From Pseudomonas sp. TTU2014-080ASC (GTDB lineage Bacteria; Pseudomonadota; Gammaproteobacteria; Pseudomonadales; Pseudomonadaceae): a stretch of DNA of 64,000 nt. Below, one piece after another: positions 1-8,781 of this stretch. The position numbers and the translations under genes are program-made. The stretch is taken from assembly GCF_001446935.1 (NCBI RefSeq), contig NZ_LKKK01000011.1, positions 744,001-808,000 of the forward strand, read 5' to 3'. Positions within the stretch are counted from its first letter, which is position 1; each line of letters opens with the position of its first letter. The notes beneath the pieces were generated by a model, which did no database searches, was not told the DNA's origin, and saw only the letters and a list, made by a program, of their open reading frames with translations.

Positions 1-1361
1 TCGTCTACGGCAACCAATTCAAAGGTCAGCGGCTCGGATGTGCTGGGTGCACGGGCACTAAGCATCGCAACGCTAACCGGTACATCCAGCATCTCCCCGG
101 CTGCTACGGTAATCACTGGGTGCTCGTTGAGCTTAAGTTGTGCATCACTTGATACTGAGACCAGGTAATGCTGAGTGGTTTGCGACTTGTTGATGATCTT
201 CAAGCGGTAGATGTTTTCGATCTGACCTACGCTATTTTCCCGGTACATGCTTCTGTCTTTATGGATATCCAGCGATACCAGTGATCGAGTCTGCAGAGCC
301 CAGACCAGTGCTGCAATCATCAGCAACAACATGGCAGCGTAGCCGAGCAGTTGCGGGCGTAACCAATTGGTTTTACCGCCTGCCATAGCCTTGTCGGAGG
401 TGTAGCGGACCAAACCGCGCTCATAACCCATTTTGTCCATGACGCTGTCGCAGGCGTCGATGCAGGCACCGCAACTGATGCAGTCAATTTGCAGGCCGTC
501 GCGAATATCGATCCCGGTTGGGCAGACCTGCACGCAGAGGGTGCAGTCGATACAGTCACCCAGGCCCTCGGCACGGTAATCGGCACCTTTTTTTCGTGCG
601 CCACGGCCTTCGCCACGCTTGCTGTCGTAGCTGACCAGTAGGGTGCTGTCGTCAAACATCACGCTCTGGAAACGGGAGTACGGGCACATGTGCACGCATA
701 CCTTTTCCCGAATAAAACCAGCGTTCATGTAGGTGGCAGCGGTGAAAAAGACGATCCAGAAAACACTGGTGGCGCCAGCTTCCAAGGTCAGTAAATCGGT
801 GACTAGTGGTTTGATCGGGGTGAAGTAGCCGACAAACGTAAGGCCGGTGATAAAGCTGATCGCCAGCCATAGCGTGTGTTTACTCACGCGCCGAAGCACT
901 TTATTTGCTGACCAAGGGGCAGCGTCCAGTTTGATGCGCTGGTTGCGCTCGCCCTCAGTAACTTTCTCGGCCCACATGAAAATCCAAGTCCAGACACTCT
1001 GAGGGCAGCTGTAGCCGCACCAGACGCGGCCGGCAACTTTAGTGATAAAAAACAGGCCAAAGGCGCAAATGATCAGTAGGGCAGAAAGCAGAATGAAGTC
1101 TTGTGGCCAGAAGGTTGCGCCAAAGATGTGAAACTGACTACCCAGCAAATCCCAGAGCACCGCCTGACGATCGCCCCAGTCCAGCCAGACGGTGCCGAAA
1201 TACAGCAGCATCAGCGCCCCCGCTCCGTACAGCCGTAAGTTGCGGAACAGTCCGGTAAAACTGCGGGTGTGAATGGTGCCGCCTGCTTGTGATGGTGTCA
1301 GGCGAATGGGTTGGCGTGGGTCGATGGTTTCAACGATCTTCGCCGGAATGCGGTCGGTCAC
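1..1361 (-). CDS. ccoG: Cytochrome c oxidase accessory protein CcoG (RdxA/FixG family), 3'-truncated by window edge
   Basis: CcoG is a membrane polyferredoxin-type protein that acts in copper handling and assembly of cbb3 cytochrome oxidase. Read from a GTG at 1361, at least 453 residues are present, near full family length (about 470). Hydrophobic segments lie at about residues 35-58 and 78-100, with more near 155-210. The cytoplasmic ferredoxin part has two cysteine clusters, CIDCTLCVQVCP near residue 268 and CISCGACIDACD near residue 294. A further transmembrane segment follows, then an immunoglobulin-like C-terminal domain containing NKSQTTQHY. The GTG follows a GAGGGGG Shine-Dalgarno run. 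No ccoNOQP gene lies upstream; the neighbour is arfB on the other strand. Family assignment is secure; the stop codon is outside the window. Confidence 0.93.
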   Translation of the reverse strand, partial: MTDRIPAKIVETIDPRQPIRLTPSQAGGTIHTRSFTGLFRNLRLYGAGALMLLYFGTVWLDWGDRQAVLWDLLGSQFHIFGATFWPQDFILLSALLIICAFGLFFITKVAGRVWCGYSCPQSVWTWIFMWAEKVTEGERNQRIKLDAAPWSANKVLRRVSKHTLWLAISFITGLTFVGYFTPIKPLVTDLLTLEAGATSVFWIVFFTAATYMNAGFIREKVCVHMCPYSRFQSVMFDDSTLLVSYDSKRGEGRGARKKGADYRAEGLGDCIDCTLCVQVCPTGIDIRDGLQIDCISCGACIDACDSVMDKMGYERGLVRYTSDKAMAGGKTNWLRPQLLGYAAMLLLMIAALVWALQTRSLVSLDIHKDRSMYRENSVGQIENIYRLKIINKSQTTQHYLVSVSSDAQLKLNEHPVITVAAGEMLDVPVSVAMLSARAPSTSEPLTFELVAVD

Positions 1362-1491
1362 GGTGTGCGCCCCCTCTGGGCTGGTTCAGGCGGGGCGAAT
1401 GATCGGCGCAGTGGTGTTCTGAAAACAGAAGCAGGTTTTCAAATAAAAACCGTATCAGATGATTTTAAGAGCGCTTCGTGTTTAATTTATA

Positions 1492-1505
1492 TCGATATAA
1501 ATCAA
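1492..1505. promoter_or_regulatory. Putative Anr/Fnr box
   Basis: TCGATATAAATCAA matches the Anr/Fnr consensus TTGAT-N4-ATCAA with one mismatch. It lies in the 288-bp space between ccoG (leftward) and arfB (rightward), about 130 bp before the ccoG start. Oxygen control of cbb3-related genes by Anr is established in Pseudomonas; the assignment to ccoG is inferred. Confidence 0.55.
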
Positions 1506-1649
1506 TGGGTTATGTATTTATTAGCGGCTTTTAGTGTTGGGCAAACAGACTTTGCCTGTGCGCCTTTGTCGCGCCTTAAGGGGTAAAGCCTGCGAGCAGG
1601 GACTAGGCAGAGTATCCTTGCCATCCTTGTTCTGAGCCGATGTTTATCT

Positions 1650-2063
1650 ATGTTGCTGATCTCCAATAGCGTCCACTTACCTGACGACGAAATCGAGCTA
1701 ACCGCCATCCGGGCTCAGGGCGCTGGTGGTCAGAACGTCAACAAGGTCTCTAGTGCGGTGCATTTGCGCTTTGATAGTCAGGCCTCATCGCTGCCGCCTT
1801 TCTATAAGGAGCGCCTGCTGGTGTGGCGCGATAACCGTATCACCAGCGATGGAGTGATCATTATCAAGGCGCAGCAGTACCGGACCCAGGAGCAGAACCG
1901 CGCGGATGCGCTGGAGCGGCTGGTGGAGCTGATCAAGGCTGCGGCTAAAACTGAGAAAGCGCGCCGTCCAACCAAGCCTACGCTGGGCTCCAAAAAACGC
2001 CGCCTGGACGGTAAGAGCAAACGCGGGGAAATCAAAGCAGGTCGCGGTAAGGTTAGTTTCTAG
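1650..2063 (+). CDS. arfB: Alternative ribosome-rescue factor ArfB (YaeJ/ICT1 family peptidyl-tRNA hydrolase)
   Basis: ArfB frees ribosomes stalled on mRNAs lacking a stop codon by hydrolysing peptidyl-tRNA in the P site. The 137-residue protein has the release-factor catalytic motif GAGGQNVNK (GGQ near residues 26-28). Its C-terminus is lysine/arginine rich ([17 protein letters not shown]), as expected of the tail that enters the empty mRNA channel. Length agrees with E. coli YaeJ (about 140). The short size, lack of RF codon-recognition domains and basic tail separate it from RF1/RF2. It stands alone, on the strand opposite ccoG. Confidence 0.93.
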   Translation: MLLISNSVHLPDDEIELTAIRAQGAGGQNVNKVSSAVHLRFDSQASSLPPFYKERLLVWRDNRITSDGVIIIKAQQYRTQEQNRADALERLVELIKAAAKTEKARRPTKPTLGSKKRRLDGKSKRGEIKAGRGKVSF

Positions 2064-2151
2064 GGCTGATTCCGCACACTTGAATTCAGGAAAGTCGCTC
2101 ATCGACCTTTCATCCCGGGATGGACGCTAATGCCATTTGTTCGGTTAGGTT

Positions 2152-2394
2152 ATGGACTCGGGTCATACCCGGTCCGTTACGCCGCGCCCGCACAGTTTGA
2201 GGCCGCTTGCTAAAGCGCCAGAGCAGGTTGCAGGGTCCTGGGGTTTTCAGGTCGACCCGTTGCGGGCCTGTATCGAGTGGTTCAGGGCTCCCAGTCGAAT
2301 GTCTGCTGGCAGTGATACTGAGATAGGCCAGTTGTTTGGGGTGGATGATTTTGCTGCTGAATTCACTCCTGAGTTACGCCGGCAGGGTACGTGA
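2152..2394 (+). pseudogene. C-terminal remnant of a YciI/DGPF-domain family protein
   Basis: The reading frame ends in a stretch typical of the C-terminus of YciI-type (DGPF) proteins: EQVAGSWGFQVD, then ACIEWFRAPSR, then DDFAAEFTPELRRQ. Family members usually read E-L-I-A-G-F-W-x-W-x-V, then AIAWVKRCPNP, then EDFGAEFTPELREQ. The first half of the family, including the DGPF signature, is missing; upstream DNA (2064-2151) shows no recognisable N-terminus in any frame. YciI genes often sit beside PhnB-like VOC genes, and one follows here at 2439. I read it as a 5'-truncated, decaying gene. The alternative, an unrelated spurious frame, is less likely given the C-terminal match. Confidence 0.5.
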
Positions 2395-2438
2395 AGGCGT
2401 GCTCAGCTCGGTCTTCCATGTGCGAAGGAGGCGTAGTG

Positions 2439-2858
2439 ATGAAGCTAAATCCCTATCTGAACTTTGACGGCAACAGTGAAGAGGCTTTCACCTTTTATGC
2501 TCAGGTATTGGGCGGAAAGCTGGAATTGATGCGTTTTGCCGATAGTCCGGAGGCGAATAATTTTCCTGAGGAAATCCACCGGCGGGTTATGCACGTGTCG
2601 CTGACCTCAGGGGATATGGTGTTGATGGCATCCGATACATTTCCCGGTGAGCCCTACGAGGGGGTTAAGGGCTGCTCAATCTGCTTGCAGGTCGGCAATG
2701 TGCCCGAGGCAGAGCGCCTGTTTTCCGAGTTGTCGGCTGGCGGTCAGGTGGTGATGCCCTTGCAACAGACATTCTGGGCGACTCGCTTTGCGGTGTTGAC
2801 GGATAAGTTTGGCATCTCCTGGCTGATCAACTGTGAAGTGGACAGCCAGACAGGTTAG
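2439..2858 (+). CDS. PhnB/YjdN-like VOC superfamily protein
   Basis: A 139-residue protein of the vicinal-oxygen-chelate fold, subgroup PhnB/YjdN. It opens with LNPYLNFDGNSEEAFTFYAQVLGG and has the core HVSLTSGDMVLMASD, then CLQVGNVPEAERLFSEL, and ends DKFGISWLINC. Members resemble glyoxalase and bleomycin-resistance proteins, but most have no known substrate, so no reaction is claimed. The start at 2439 is chosen for the strong AAGGAGG upstream (2425-2431) and because the family begins at M-x-L/V-x-P-Y; an upstream in-frame start at 2391 would add an unrelated leader. It follows a YciI-like remnant, a common partner of this family. Confidence 0.85.
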   Translation: MKLNPYLNFDGNSEEAFTFYAQVLGGKLELMRFADSPEANNFPEEIHRRVMHVSLTSGDMVLMASDTFPGEPYEGVKGCSICLQVGNVPEAERLFSELSAGGQVVMPLQQTFWATRFAVLTDKFGISWLINCEVDSQTG

Positions 2859-2940
2859 CCAGGCTGGCTGCCGCCGTACGTGTTTGGGCTAGTAGCTGAT
2901 CAAGGCGAGCAGCCCAGCGTACCTTTGACGCGTTCGAGTC

Positions 2941-4134
2941 TTATTCCTCGCAGACACTGGCAATAGCGCTGGCCAGTTGATCAATGTGTGCACTGTTAAT
3001 ACCGGTGATATTGGCGCGCCCGCGACCGACCATATAAATGCTGAACTCGTCTTGCAGGCGCTTTACTTGCGCAGCGCTCAAGCCGGTGTAGGAGAAAATA
3101 CCTCGCTGACGGGTGATATGTTCGAAGAGCTGGCGCAGGTCATGCGCTGCAAGCGCCTCAACCAAATCGTGGCGTAAGCCGAAGATGCGCTGACGCATGC
3201 TTTCTAACTCCCTCGTCCACTCGGTGCGTAACGCCGGATTGCTCAGGATGTGTGTGACAACGGCTGCTCCGTGGGAGGGAGGGTTGGACCACAGATTGCG
3301 TGCGGCGACAGCCAGTTGGCTGCGAATCGCCTGAAGCTGTTCGCCAGTCGCCGCGCAGGCGATCAGTGCCCCGGTGCGTTCGCGGTACAAGCCGAAGTTT
3401 TTCGAGCAGGAGTGGGTGATCAGCAATTCTGGCAGCTGTTCAGCAAACAGGCGCCCAGCGAAAGCATCCTGCTCCAAACCTTCAGCAAACCCCTGATAGG
3501 CGAAGTCGAGCAGTGGTAACAGTTCACGGCGTTTGATCACCTCCAGCAGGCGCGTCCACTCTTGTGCTGTCAGGTCGAACCCGCTGGGGTTGTGGCAGCA
3601 GGCGTGCAGCAGCACGACGTCGCCTTTGGGGGCTTGGCTGAGGGTGGCGATCAGGCCATCCATGTCCACCTGGTTAGTGTCGCCAATATAGGTGTAATGC
3701 CTGACGGGGACGCCTGCGGCTGCAAACAACGTCTGGTGAATCGGCCAACTGGGGTCGCTGATCCAAATGCTGCGACCCGGCAGGTTGTGAGCGATAAAGT
3801 CAGCTGCCAGCCGCAGTGCGCCGGTGCCGCCCGGGGCTTGAGTGGCTGCTGCGCGCTGAGCCAGGAGTGGGCTGTCATCGCCCAGCACCAAGCGGGTGAT
3901 CAGTTCATTAAACAGCGGATCACCATGGCTGCCGATGTAGCTTTTGCTGCGCTCGTGCTCCTGCAAGTGGCGTTCGGCAAGTTTGACGCTGTTGAGAATC
4001 GGCGTGTTGCCGTGCTCATCCTTATATACGCCCAGCGCCAGTTCCATTTTTCCCGGTGCCGGATCGTTGTGATACAGCTCTTGCAGGCCGAAGATCGGAT
4101 CGCCGGGTACGGTTTTAACCCCTTGAAAGTGCAT
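2941..4134 (-). CDS. phhC: Aromatic amino acid aminotransferase PhhC (TyrB type)
   Basis: A PLP-dependent class I aminotransferase that converts tyrosine and phenylalanine to their 2-oxo acids with 2-oxoglutarate. The 397-residue product has family blocks LGVYKDEHGNTPIL, YIGSHGDPLF, HACCHNPSGFDLT, LLDFAYQGFA and the PLP-lysine motif SCSKNFGLYRERTG, ending with ARANITGIN. The ATG at 4134 shares one base with the phhB stop codon, implying translational coupling; a GTG one codon upstream (4137) is an alternative. As last gene of phhA-phhB-phhC it removes the amino group of the tyrosine made by PhhA. AspC/TyrB paralogues have similar sequence, but this operon position is specific to PhhC. Confidence 0.93.
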   Translation of the reverse strand: MHFQGVKTVPGDPIFGLQELYHNDPAPGKMELALGVYKDEHGNTPILNSVKLAERHLQEHERSKSYIGSHGDPLFNELITRLVLGDDSPLLAQRAAATQAPGGTGALRLAADFIAHNLPGRSIWISDPSWPIHQTLFAAAGVPVRHYTYIGDTNQVDMDGLIATLSQAPKGDVVLLHACCHNPSGFDLTAQEWTRLLEVIKRRELLPLLDFAYQGFAEGLEQDAFAGRLFAEQLPELLITHSCSKNFGLYRERTGALIACAATGEQLQAIRSQLAVAARNLWSNPPSHGAAVVTHILSNPALRTEWTRELESMRQRIFGLRHDLVEALAAHDLRQLFEHITRQRGIFSYTGLSAAQVKRLQDEFSIYMVGRGRANITGINSAHIDQLASAIASVCEE

Positions 4135-4487
4135 CACTTACGGCCCTCAGCTTGTGCCGCCAGTTCGTCGGTACGAGCGGCCATGATGAAGTCGTTACGG
4201 TGTAGTCCGCGCATCTCGTGGCTCCACCAGGTAACCGTGACTTTGCCCCATTCGGTCAGCAGCGCTGGATGATGGCCGACCTCTTCGGCAATGACGGCCA
4301 CGGCGTTGGTGAAGGCCAGGGCGTGACGGAAGGTCCTGAACAGAAACACGCGTTCAAGCTCCATGTGGTCGCCGCGCACTTCAATGTTCCAGTCAGGAAT
4401 GTGGCGGATTAGCTCGGCCAGCTCTTCTGGGGAGACTTTAGGGGCGTCAGCGCGGCAGGCTTCGCATTGGGCTTGGGCAAGGCTCAT
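4134..4487 (-). CDS. phhB: Pterin-4a-carbinolamine dehydratase PhhB
   Basis: PhhB dehydrates 4a-hydroxytetrahydropterin so that the cofactor used by phenylalanine hydroxylase can be recycled. The 117-residue protein carries the family core: [19 protein letters not shown], then [42 protein letters not shown]. The histidine cluster EVGHHP is the catalytic signature. The start at 4487 follows AAGGAGAA. It lies 34 bp downstream of phhA and overlaps phhC by one base, so the three genes are almost certainly co-transcribed. Confidence 0.95.
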   Translation of the reverse strand: MSLAQAQCEACRADAPKVSPEELAELIRHIPDWNIEVRGDHMELERVFLFRTFRHALAFTNAVAVIAEEVGHHPALLTEWGKVTVTWWSHEMRGLHRNDFIMAARTDELAAQAEGRK

Positions 4488-4521
4488 GAATGTTCTCCTT
4501 ATGAATAACAGGGCAGTGGGA

Positions 4522-5307
4522 TCAGGCCGCCTTGGGCGCGAATTTAGGCGGGTGAAGCCCAAGCTGTCGGGCTTGTTGCAGTAACGCCATGATGTCTTCT
4601 TGAGCAAGCTGATACAGGCGTTTCATCTCTGGCAAGACGAAGTAGAGCGGCTGCAGGATGTCGATTCGATAAGGTGTGCGCATGGCTTCGACGGCATCAA
4701 ACGGCAGGTGTTGAGGCTCGTGGCTTAGGCAGTATTGTGTCTCTTTGGGTGAGGACAGAATGCCTCCGCCATAGATTCTGCGGCCTTGTGGTGTGTCGAT
4801 CAGGCCAAACTCAATCGTCATCCAGTACAGGCGAGCCAAATACACGCGCTCCTCTTTACTGGCTTTGAGCCCCAGTTTGCCGTAGGTGTGGGTGAATTTG
4901 GCAAACCACGGATTAGTCAGCAACGGGCAGTGACCGAAAATCTCATGAAAAATGTCCGGTTCCTGTAGGTAATCCAGATCCTCGGGCGTGCGGATAAAGG
5001 TCGCGACGGGAAATTGCTTTGTGGCCAGCAGTTCAAAAAATGTCTGAAACGGAATTAGGGCTGGGACCCGGGCTACGCTCCAGCCCGTTTTAGCCTGTAG
5101 CACACGATTAATTTCGCCAAGTTGCGGAATGCGTTGGTGGGGCAGGTTGAGTTGTTCGATTCCATCTAAGTACTCAGCGCAAGCGCGACCCTGAATCACC
5201 GATAGCTGCCGGGTGATTAGGGTGTGCCATACCTCATGCTCGGCTTCGGGATAGTGAATAAAGCCATCCGCATCAGGCTCGCGGGCCAGATAGTGGGTAG
5301 TCGACAT
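4522..5307 (-). CDS. phhA: Phenylalanine 4-monooxygenase PhhA
   Basis: A non-haem iron, tetrahydropterin-dependent hydroxylase making tyrosine from phenylalanine. The protein is 261 residues, the usual length for the bacterial single-domain enzyme, which lacks the regulatory ACT domain of animal forms. The iron ligands are visible: H121 and H126 in [11 protein letters not shown] and E166 in YWMTIEFGL. The start at 5307 is fixed by GGAGG five bases upstream; an in-frame TTG at 5319 overlaps that ribosome site and is rejected. It is first gene of phhABC and divergent from phhR, the known activator of this operon in Pseudomonas. Confidence 0.96.
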   Translation of the reverse strand: MSTTHYLAREPDADGFIHYPEAEHEVWHTLITRQLSVIQGRACAEYLDGIEQLNLPHQRIPQLGEINRVLQAKTGWSVARVPALIPFQTFFELLATKQFPVATFIRTPEDLDYLQEPDIFHEIFGHCPLLTNPWFAKFTHTYGKLGLKASKEERVYLARLYWMTIEFGLIDTPQGRRIYGGGILSSPKETQYCLSHEPQHLPFDAVEAMRTPYRIDILQPLYFVLPEMKRLYQLAQEDIMALLQQARQLGLHPPKFAPKAA

Positions 5308-5416
5308 CGTCGCCTCCAAACGGCGTTTTGTTGTTGTGATGTCATCAGTGATACGCCTTCATAGGCTGCAATGGGCATGAAGTCGACCTTTCCAAGGGAG
5401 AATGTAAGGAGTTATT

Positions 5417-5434
5417 TGTAACGTAAACCTTACG
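5417..5434. promoter_or_regulatory. Putative PhhR/TyrR box in the phhA-phhR intergenic region
   Basis: TGTAAC-GTAAAC-CTTACG fits the TyrR/PhhR operator pattern TGTAA-N8-TTACA with a mismatch at the outer base. Another half-site, TGTAAG, lies at 5403-5408. The site is about 110 bp upstream of the phhA start and 130 bp upstream of phhR, where an activator site is expected. The assignment rests on pattern and position only. Confidence 0.45.
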
Positions 5435-5562
5435 CGGTGGTGGGAATGGCCTCCCGTTTAGATCTTCTTCCGGCTCTTCGTCACATATTCTTGACGGGCA
5501 ATTGAGCCGAGTTCATCGTTATGCAGCGTGCGGCCCATAACAAATTCAAAAGAGCCTTTTCC

Positions 5563-7116
5563 ATGCGTATCAAGATTCATTGCCAAAACCGGATTGGTAT
5601 CCTTCGCGACATTCTCGAACTGCTGGTGAGCTACGGCGTAAACGTGGCCCGTGGTGAAGTCGGCGGCGAGCAGGGCAATGCGATTTACATGCATTGCCCG
5701 AACATGATCAACATGCAATTACAGTCTCTGCGCCCTCAGATTGAGAACATTGCCGGTGTGTTTGGCGTGAAGCGCGTAGGCTTGATGCCCAGCGAGCGCA
5801 AGCATCTGGAACTCAACGCGTTGCTGGGGGCTCTGGATTTTCCTGTGCTGTCCGTGGACATGGGCGGCAGCATCGTGGCAGCCAACCGCAGTGCTGCTCA
5901 GCTCCTGGGCGTGCGGGTGGATGAAGTGCCGGGAATTGCCCTGTCGCGCTACACCGAAGATTTTGATCTGCCCGAACTGGTTCGGGCTAACAAGGCGCGT
6001 ATCAACGGGGTGCGGGTGAAAATCAAAGGTGATGTCTTTCTGGTCGATATCGCGCCTCTGCAGACCGAGCATGAAGACAGTGAGGCCCTTGCCGGGGCCG
6101 TACTGACCCTGCATCGGGCGGACCGTGTCGGTGAGCGTATCTATCAGGTGCGTAAGCAGGAGTTGCGCGGTTTTGACAGCATCTTCCAAAGTTCGAAGGG
6201 CATGGCAGCGGTAGTGCGGGAGGCGCGGCGAATGGCACCGCTGGACGCCCCTCTATTAATAGAGGGCGAAACCGGAACGGGTAAAGAGCTGCTCGCTCGT
6301 GCCTGCCACTTGGCCAGTCCACGCGGGCAATCGCCGTTTATGGCGCTCAACTGCGCGGGTTTGCCGGAGTCCATGGCGGAAACTGAACTATTCGGTTACG
6401 GCCCAGGTGCATTCGAAGGTGCGCGCCCCGAAGGCAAGCTGGGTCTGCTGGAGCTCACCGCTGGCGGCACGCTGTTTCTGGATGGTGTCGGGGAGATGAG
6501 CCCGCGTCTGCAGGCCAAACTGCTGCGCTTTCTGCAGGATGGCTGCTTCCGGCGGGTGGGTAGTGATGAGGAGGTCTATCTGGATGTGCGGGTCATCTGT
6601 GCCACCCAAGTCGATCTATCCGAGTTGTGTAGCCGGGGGGAATTCCGTCAGGACCTTTACCACCGCCTGAACGTGCTCAGTCTGCATATTCCGCCTCTGC
6701 GCGAATGTTTGGACGGGCTATTACCGTTAATCGAGCACTTTCTTGATCAGGCCTGCCGACAAATTGGCTGCCCGCTGCCAAAGCTGCATCCGGCGGTGCT
6801 GGAAAAGCTCAGCCACTACCATTGGCCGGGCAATATCCGTCAGCTGGAGAATGCATTGTTTCAGGCTGTGTCGCTTTGTGAGGGTGGAACCGTTAAGTCT
6901 GAGCACATTCGCTTGCCTGATTACGGCGCGCCGCAACCTTTGGGCACATTCTCATTGGATGGAAGCCTGGAAGCTATCGTCGGTCGATTCGAAAAGGCCG
7001 TTTTGGAGAGCCTGTTCCATGAGCACCCCAGCAGTCGACTGCTAGGTAAACGGCTAGGTGTTTCGCATACAACCATCGCCAACAAACTGCGGCAATACGG
7101 CGTTACCCGGGATTAG
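5563..7116 (+). CDS. phhR: TyrR-family transcriptional regulator PhhR
   Basis: PhhR activates phenylalanine/tyrosine catabolic genes, including phhABC. The 517-residue protein has an N-terminal ACT domain (MRIKIHCQNRIGILRDILELL), a PAS domain (about 78-140), an AAA+ domain (about 205-430; Walker A GETGTGKE near 236) and a C-terminal Fis-like helix-turn-helix (GKRLGVSHTTIANKLRQYG). The sigma54-contact loop reads GAFEGA (282-287) rather than GAFTGA. The Walker B stretch reads FLDGVGEM, with glycine 308 where most enhancer-binding proteins have glutamate. Both features suit the TyrR branch, which does not work as a typical sigma54 activator. The start at 5563 gives the conserved ACT N-terminus; upstream in-frame starts add unrelated sequence. 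Confidence 0.94.
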   Translation: MRIKIHCQNRIGILRDILELLVSYGVNVARGEVGGEQGNAIYMHCPNMINMQLQSLRPQIENIAGVFGVKRVGLMPSERKHLELNALLGALDFPVLSVDMGGSIVAANRSAAQLLGVRVDEVPGIALSRYTEDFDLPELVRANKARINGVRVKIKGDVFLVDIAPLQTEHEDSEALAGAVLTLHRADRVGERIYQVRKQELRGFDSIFQSSKGMAAVVREARRMAPLDAPLLIEGETGTGKELLARACHLASPRGQSPFMALNCAGLPESMAETELFGYGPGAFEGARPEGKLGLLELTAGGTLFLDGVGEMSPRLQAKLLRFLQDGCFRRVGSDEEVYLDVRVICATQVDLSELCSRGEFRQDLYHRLNVLSLHIPPLRECLDGLLPLIEHFLDQACRQIGCPLPKLHPAVLEKLSHYHWPGNIRQLENALFQAVSLCEGGTVKSEHIRLPDYGAPQPLGTFSLDGSLEAIVGRFEKAVLESLFHEHPSSRLLGKRLGVSHTTIANKLRQYGVTRD

Positions 7117-7170
7117 GTGAAGACTAAAGTGCAAGGATGCGCACAAAATCACGCTAAATGGGGCTGTGAG

Positions 7171-7188
7171 GCTCAACAGAAGTTGAGC
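7171..7188 (+). terminator. Stem-loop downstream of phhR (possible terminator)
   Basis: GCTCAAC-AGAA-GTTGAGC is a perfect 7-bp stem with a four-base loop, 55 bp after the phhR stop. No T-run follows, so it is a weak terminator candidate. It abuts the proposed tig promoter. Confidence 0.35.
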
Positions 7189-7218
7189 TTGACTCCCGAT
7201 TAATACCCCGTCTATAGC
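7189..7218 (+). promoter_or_regulatory. Candidate sigma70 promoter for tig
   Basis: TTGACT (7189-7194) and TATAGC (7213-7218) are separated by 18 bp and lie about 165 bp before the tig start. Match to consensus is moderate. No other clear promoter was seen in 7117-7381. Confidence 0.35.
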
Positions 7219-7381
7219 CCTGAAAGGCGCGATTTACCTGATCCTGATCGGCTTGTCATTGTTCACCATTGAATGACGCCTGTTACAGGGTGACTTCTTG
7301 AAAATCAGCCACTAGAATGCATGCCCTTGATTATTGGGGTCGATTAACGGCCGGCTTATGTCTGTGCAACGAGGATTATCC

Positions 7382-8692
7382 ATGCAAGTTTCCGTTGAAA
7401 GTACTTCTTCCCTCGAACGCCGCATGACTGTAGGTGTACCTGTTGAGCGCGTTGAGACAGAAGTCAACAAGCGTCTGCAACAGACTGCCCGTCGTGCAAA
7501 AGTTCCTGGCTTCCGTCCTGGTAAAGTGCCGATGAGCGTTATTCGTCAGCGCTATGAAGACTCCGCTCGCCAGGAAGTTCTGGGCGACCTGATTCAGTCC
7601 ACCTTCTACGAAGCCGTTGTTGAGCAGAAGCTGAACCCGGCTGGCGCGCCTTCGGTTGAGCCGAAGACCTTCGAGAAGGGCAAGGACCTGGAGTACGTTG
7701 CTACTTTTGAAGTGTTCCCGGAAGTGAAGGTTGAAGGCCTTGACTCCATTGCTATCGAGCGTCTGCAGGCCGACGTGGCCGACTCTGATGTCGATAACAT
7801 GCTGGAAATTCTGCGCAAGCAGAACACCCGTTTTGAAGCTGTTGAGCGTGCTGCCGAAAACGGCGACCAGCTGAACATCGACTTCGTTGGCAAACTGGAC
7901 GGTGAAGCGTTCGCCGGTGGTTCCGCCAAGGGTACTCAGTTGGTTCTGGGCTCCGGTCGCATGATCCCAGGCTTTGAAGAAGCCCTGGTTGGCGTTAAGG
8001 CGGGCGAAGAGCGCGTCATCAACCCAACTTTCCCGGCTGACTACCAGAACCTGGACCTGGCAGGCAAAACTGCTGAGTTCACTGTTACTGTTAACAGTGT
8101 TTCCGCACCTCAACTGCCAGAACTGAACGACGAGTTCTTTGCGCTGTTCGGCGTGAAAGAAGGTGGCGTTGAAGGCTTCCGTGCCGAGGTTCGTAAGAAC
8201 ATGGAGCGCGAGCTGCGTCAGGCCATCAAGTCCAAGGTGAAAAATCAGGTAATGGACGGCCTGCTGGCTGCCAACCCGATCGACACTCCGAAGGCGTTGA
8301 TCTCCAATGAAGTAAACCGTCTGCGCGTGCAGGCCGTTCAGCAGTTCGGCGGCAACATCAAGCCGGATCAACTGCCAGCCGAGCTGTTCGAAGAGCAAGC
8401 CAAGCGCCGTGTATCTCTGGGCCTGCTGGTTGCTGAAGTAGTTAAGCAGTTCGAGCTGAAGCCAGACGACGCCCGCGTTCGCGAGATGATCGAAGAAATG
8501 GCTTCCGCTTATCAGGAGCCTGAGCAAGTTGTAGCTTGGTACTACAAAAACGACCAGCAACTGAACGAAGTGCGTTCTGTTGTGCTGGAAGAACAAGTTG
8601 TAGATACTGTTTTGCAGAAGGCTAAAGTGACTGATAAAGCAGTCTCTTACGAAGAAGCAGTGAAGCCGGCCGAAGCGCCAAAAGCTGACTGA
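7382..8692 (+). CDS. tig: Trigger factor, ribosome-associated chaperone and peptidyl-prolyl isomerase
   Basis: Trigger factor docks at the ribosomal exit tunnel and shields nascent chains. The 436-residue product has the N-terminal ribosome-binding domain with the signature GFRPGKVP (the GFRxGxxP loop contacting L23), a FKBP-like PPIase domain (about 160-245; [20 protein letters not shown]) and the long helical C-terminal domain. Length agrees with the family (about 430-440). The start at 7382, after a CGAGGA site, gives the conserved MQVSVE N-terminus; an upstream in-frame start at 7334 would add 16 unconserved residues. It opens the tig-clpP-clpX-lon block, an order widely conserved in proteobacteria. 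Confidence 0.97.
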   Translation: MQVSVESTSSLERRMTVGVPVERVETEVNKRLQQTARRAKVPGFRPGKVPMSVIRQRYEDSARQEVLGDLIQSTFYEAVVEQKLNPAGAPSVEPKTFEKGKDLEYVATFEVFPEVKVEGLDSIAIERLQADVADSDVDNMLEILRKQNTRFEAVERAAENGDQLNIDFVGKLDGEAFAGGSAKGTQLVLGSGRMIPGFEEALVGVKAGEERVINPTFPADYQNLDLAGKTAEFTVTVNSVSAPQLPELNDEFFALFGVKEGGVEGFRAEVRKNMERELRQAIKSKVKNQVMDGLLAANPIDTPKALISNEVNRLRVQAVQQFGGNIKPDQLPAELFEEQAKRRVSLGLLVAEVVKQFELKPDDARVREMIEEMASAYQEPEQVVAWYYKNDQQLNEVRSVVLEEQVVDTVLQKAKVTDKAVSYEEAVKPAEAPKAD

Positions 8693-8713
8693 TTTCTTTA
8701 GCTTGTCAGAGCA

Positions 8714-8745
8714 CGCATAAGCCAGCCTTCGTGCTGGCTTATGCG
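8714..8745 (+). terminator. Perfect 13-bp stem-loop between tig and clpP
   Basis: Arms 8714-8726 and 8733-8745 are exactly complementary around the loop CTTCGT. Only a short T-run (CATTT) follows, so it may be a terminator, a partial attenuator or an mRNA 3'-end stabiliser that partly uncouples tig from clpP. Confidence 0.6.
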
Positions 8746-8781
8746 CATTTGATGTATGACTACTTAGGGAGCGAGTGCCGA

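Noticed and set aside
320-870. Two leftward reading frames across 320-655 and 652-870
   Set aside because: They are other frames of ccoG; the ccoG frame carries both ferredoxin cysteine clusters and membrane helices and runs unbroken from 1361 to the edge.
5308-5562. Sigma54 promoter for phhA
   Set aside because: No convincing GG-N10-GC element was found, and the PhhR GAFEGA loop argues against classical sigma54 activation.
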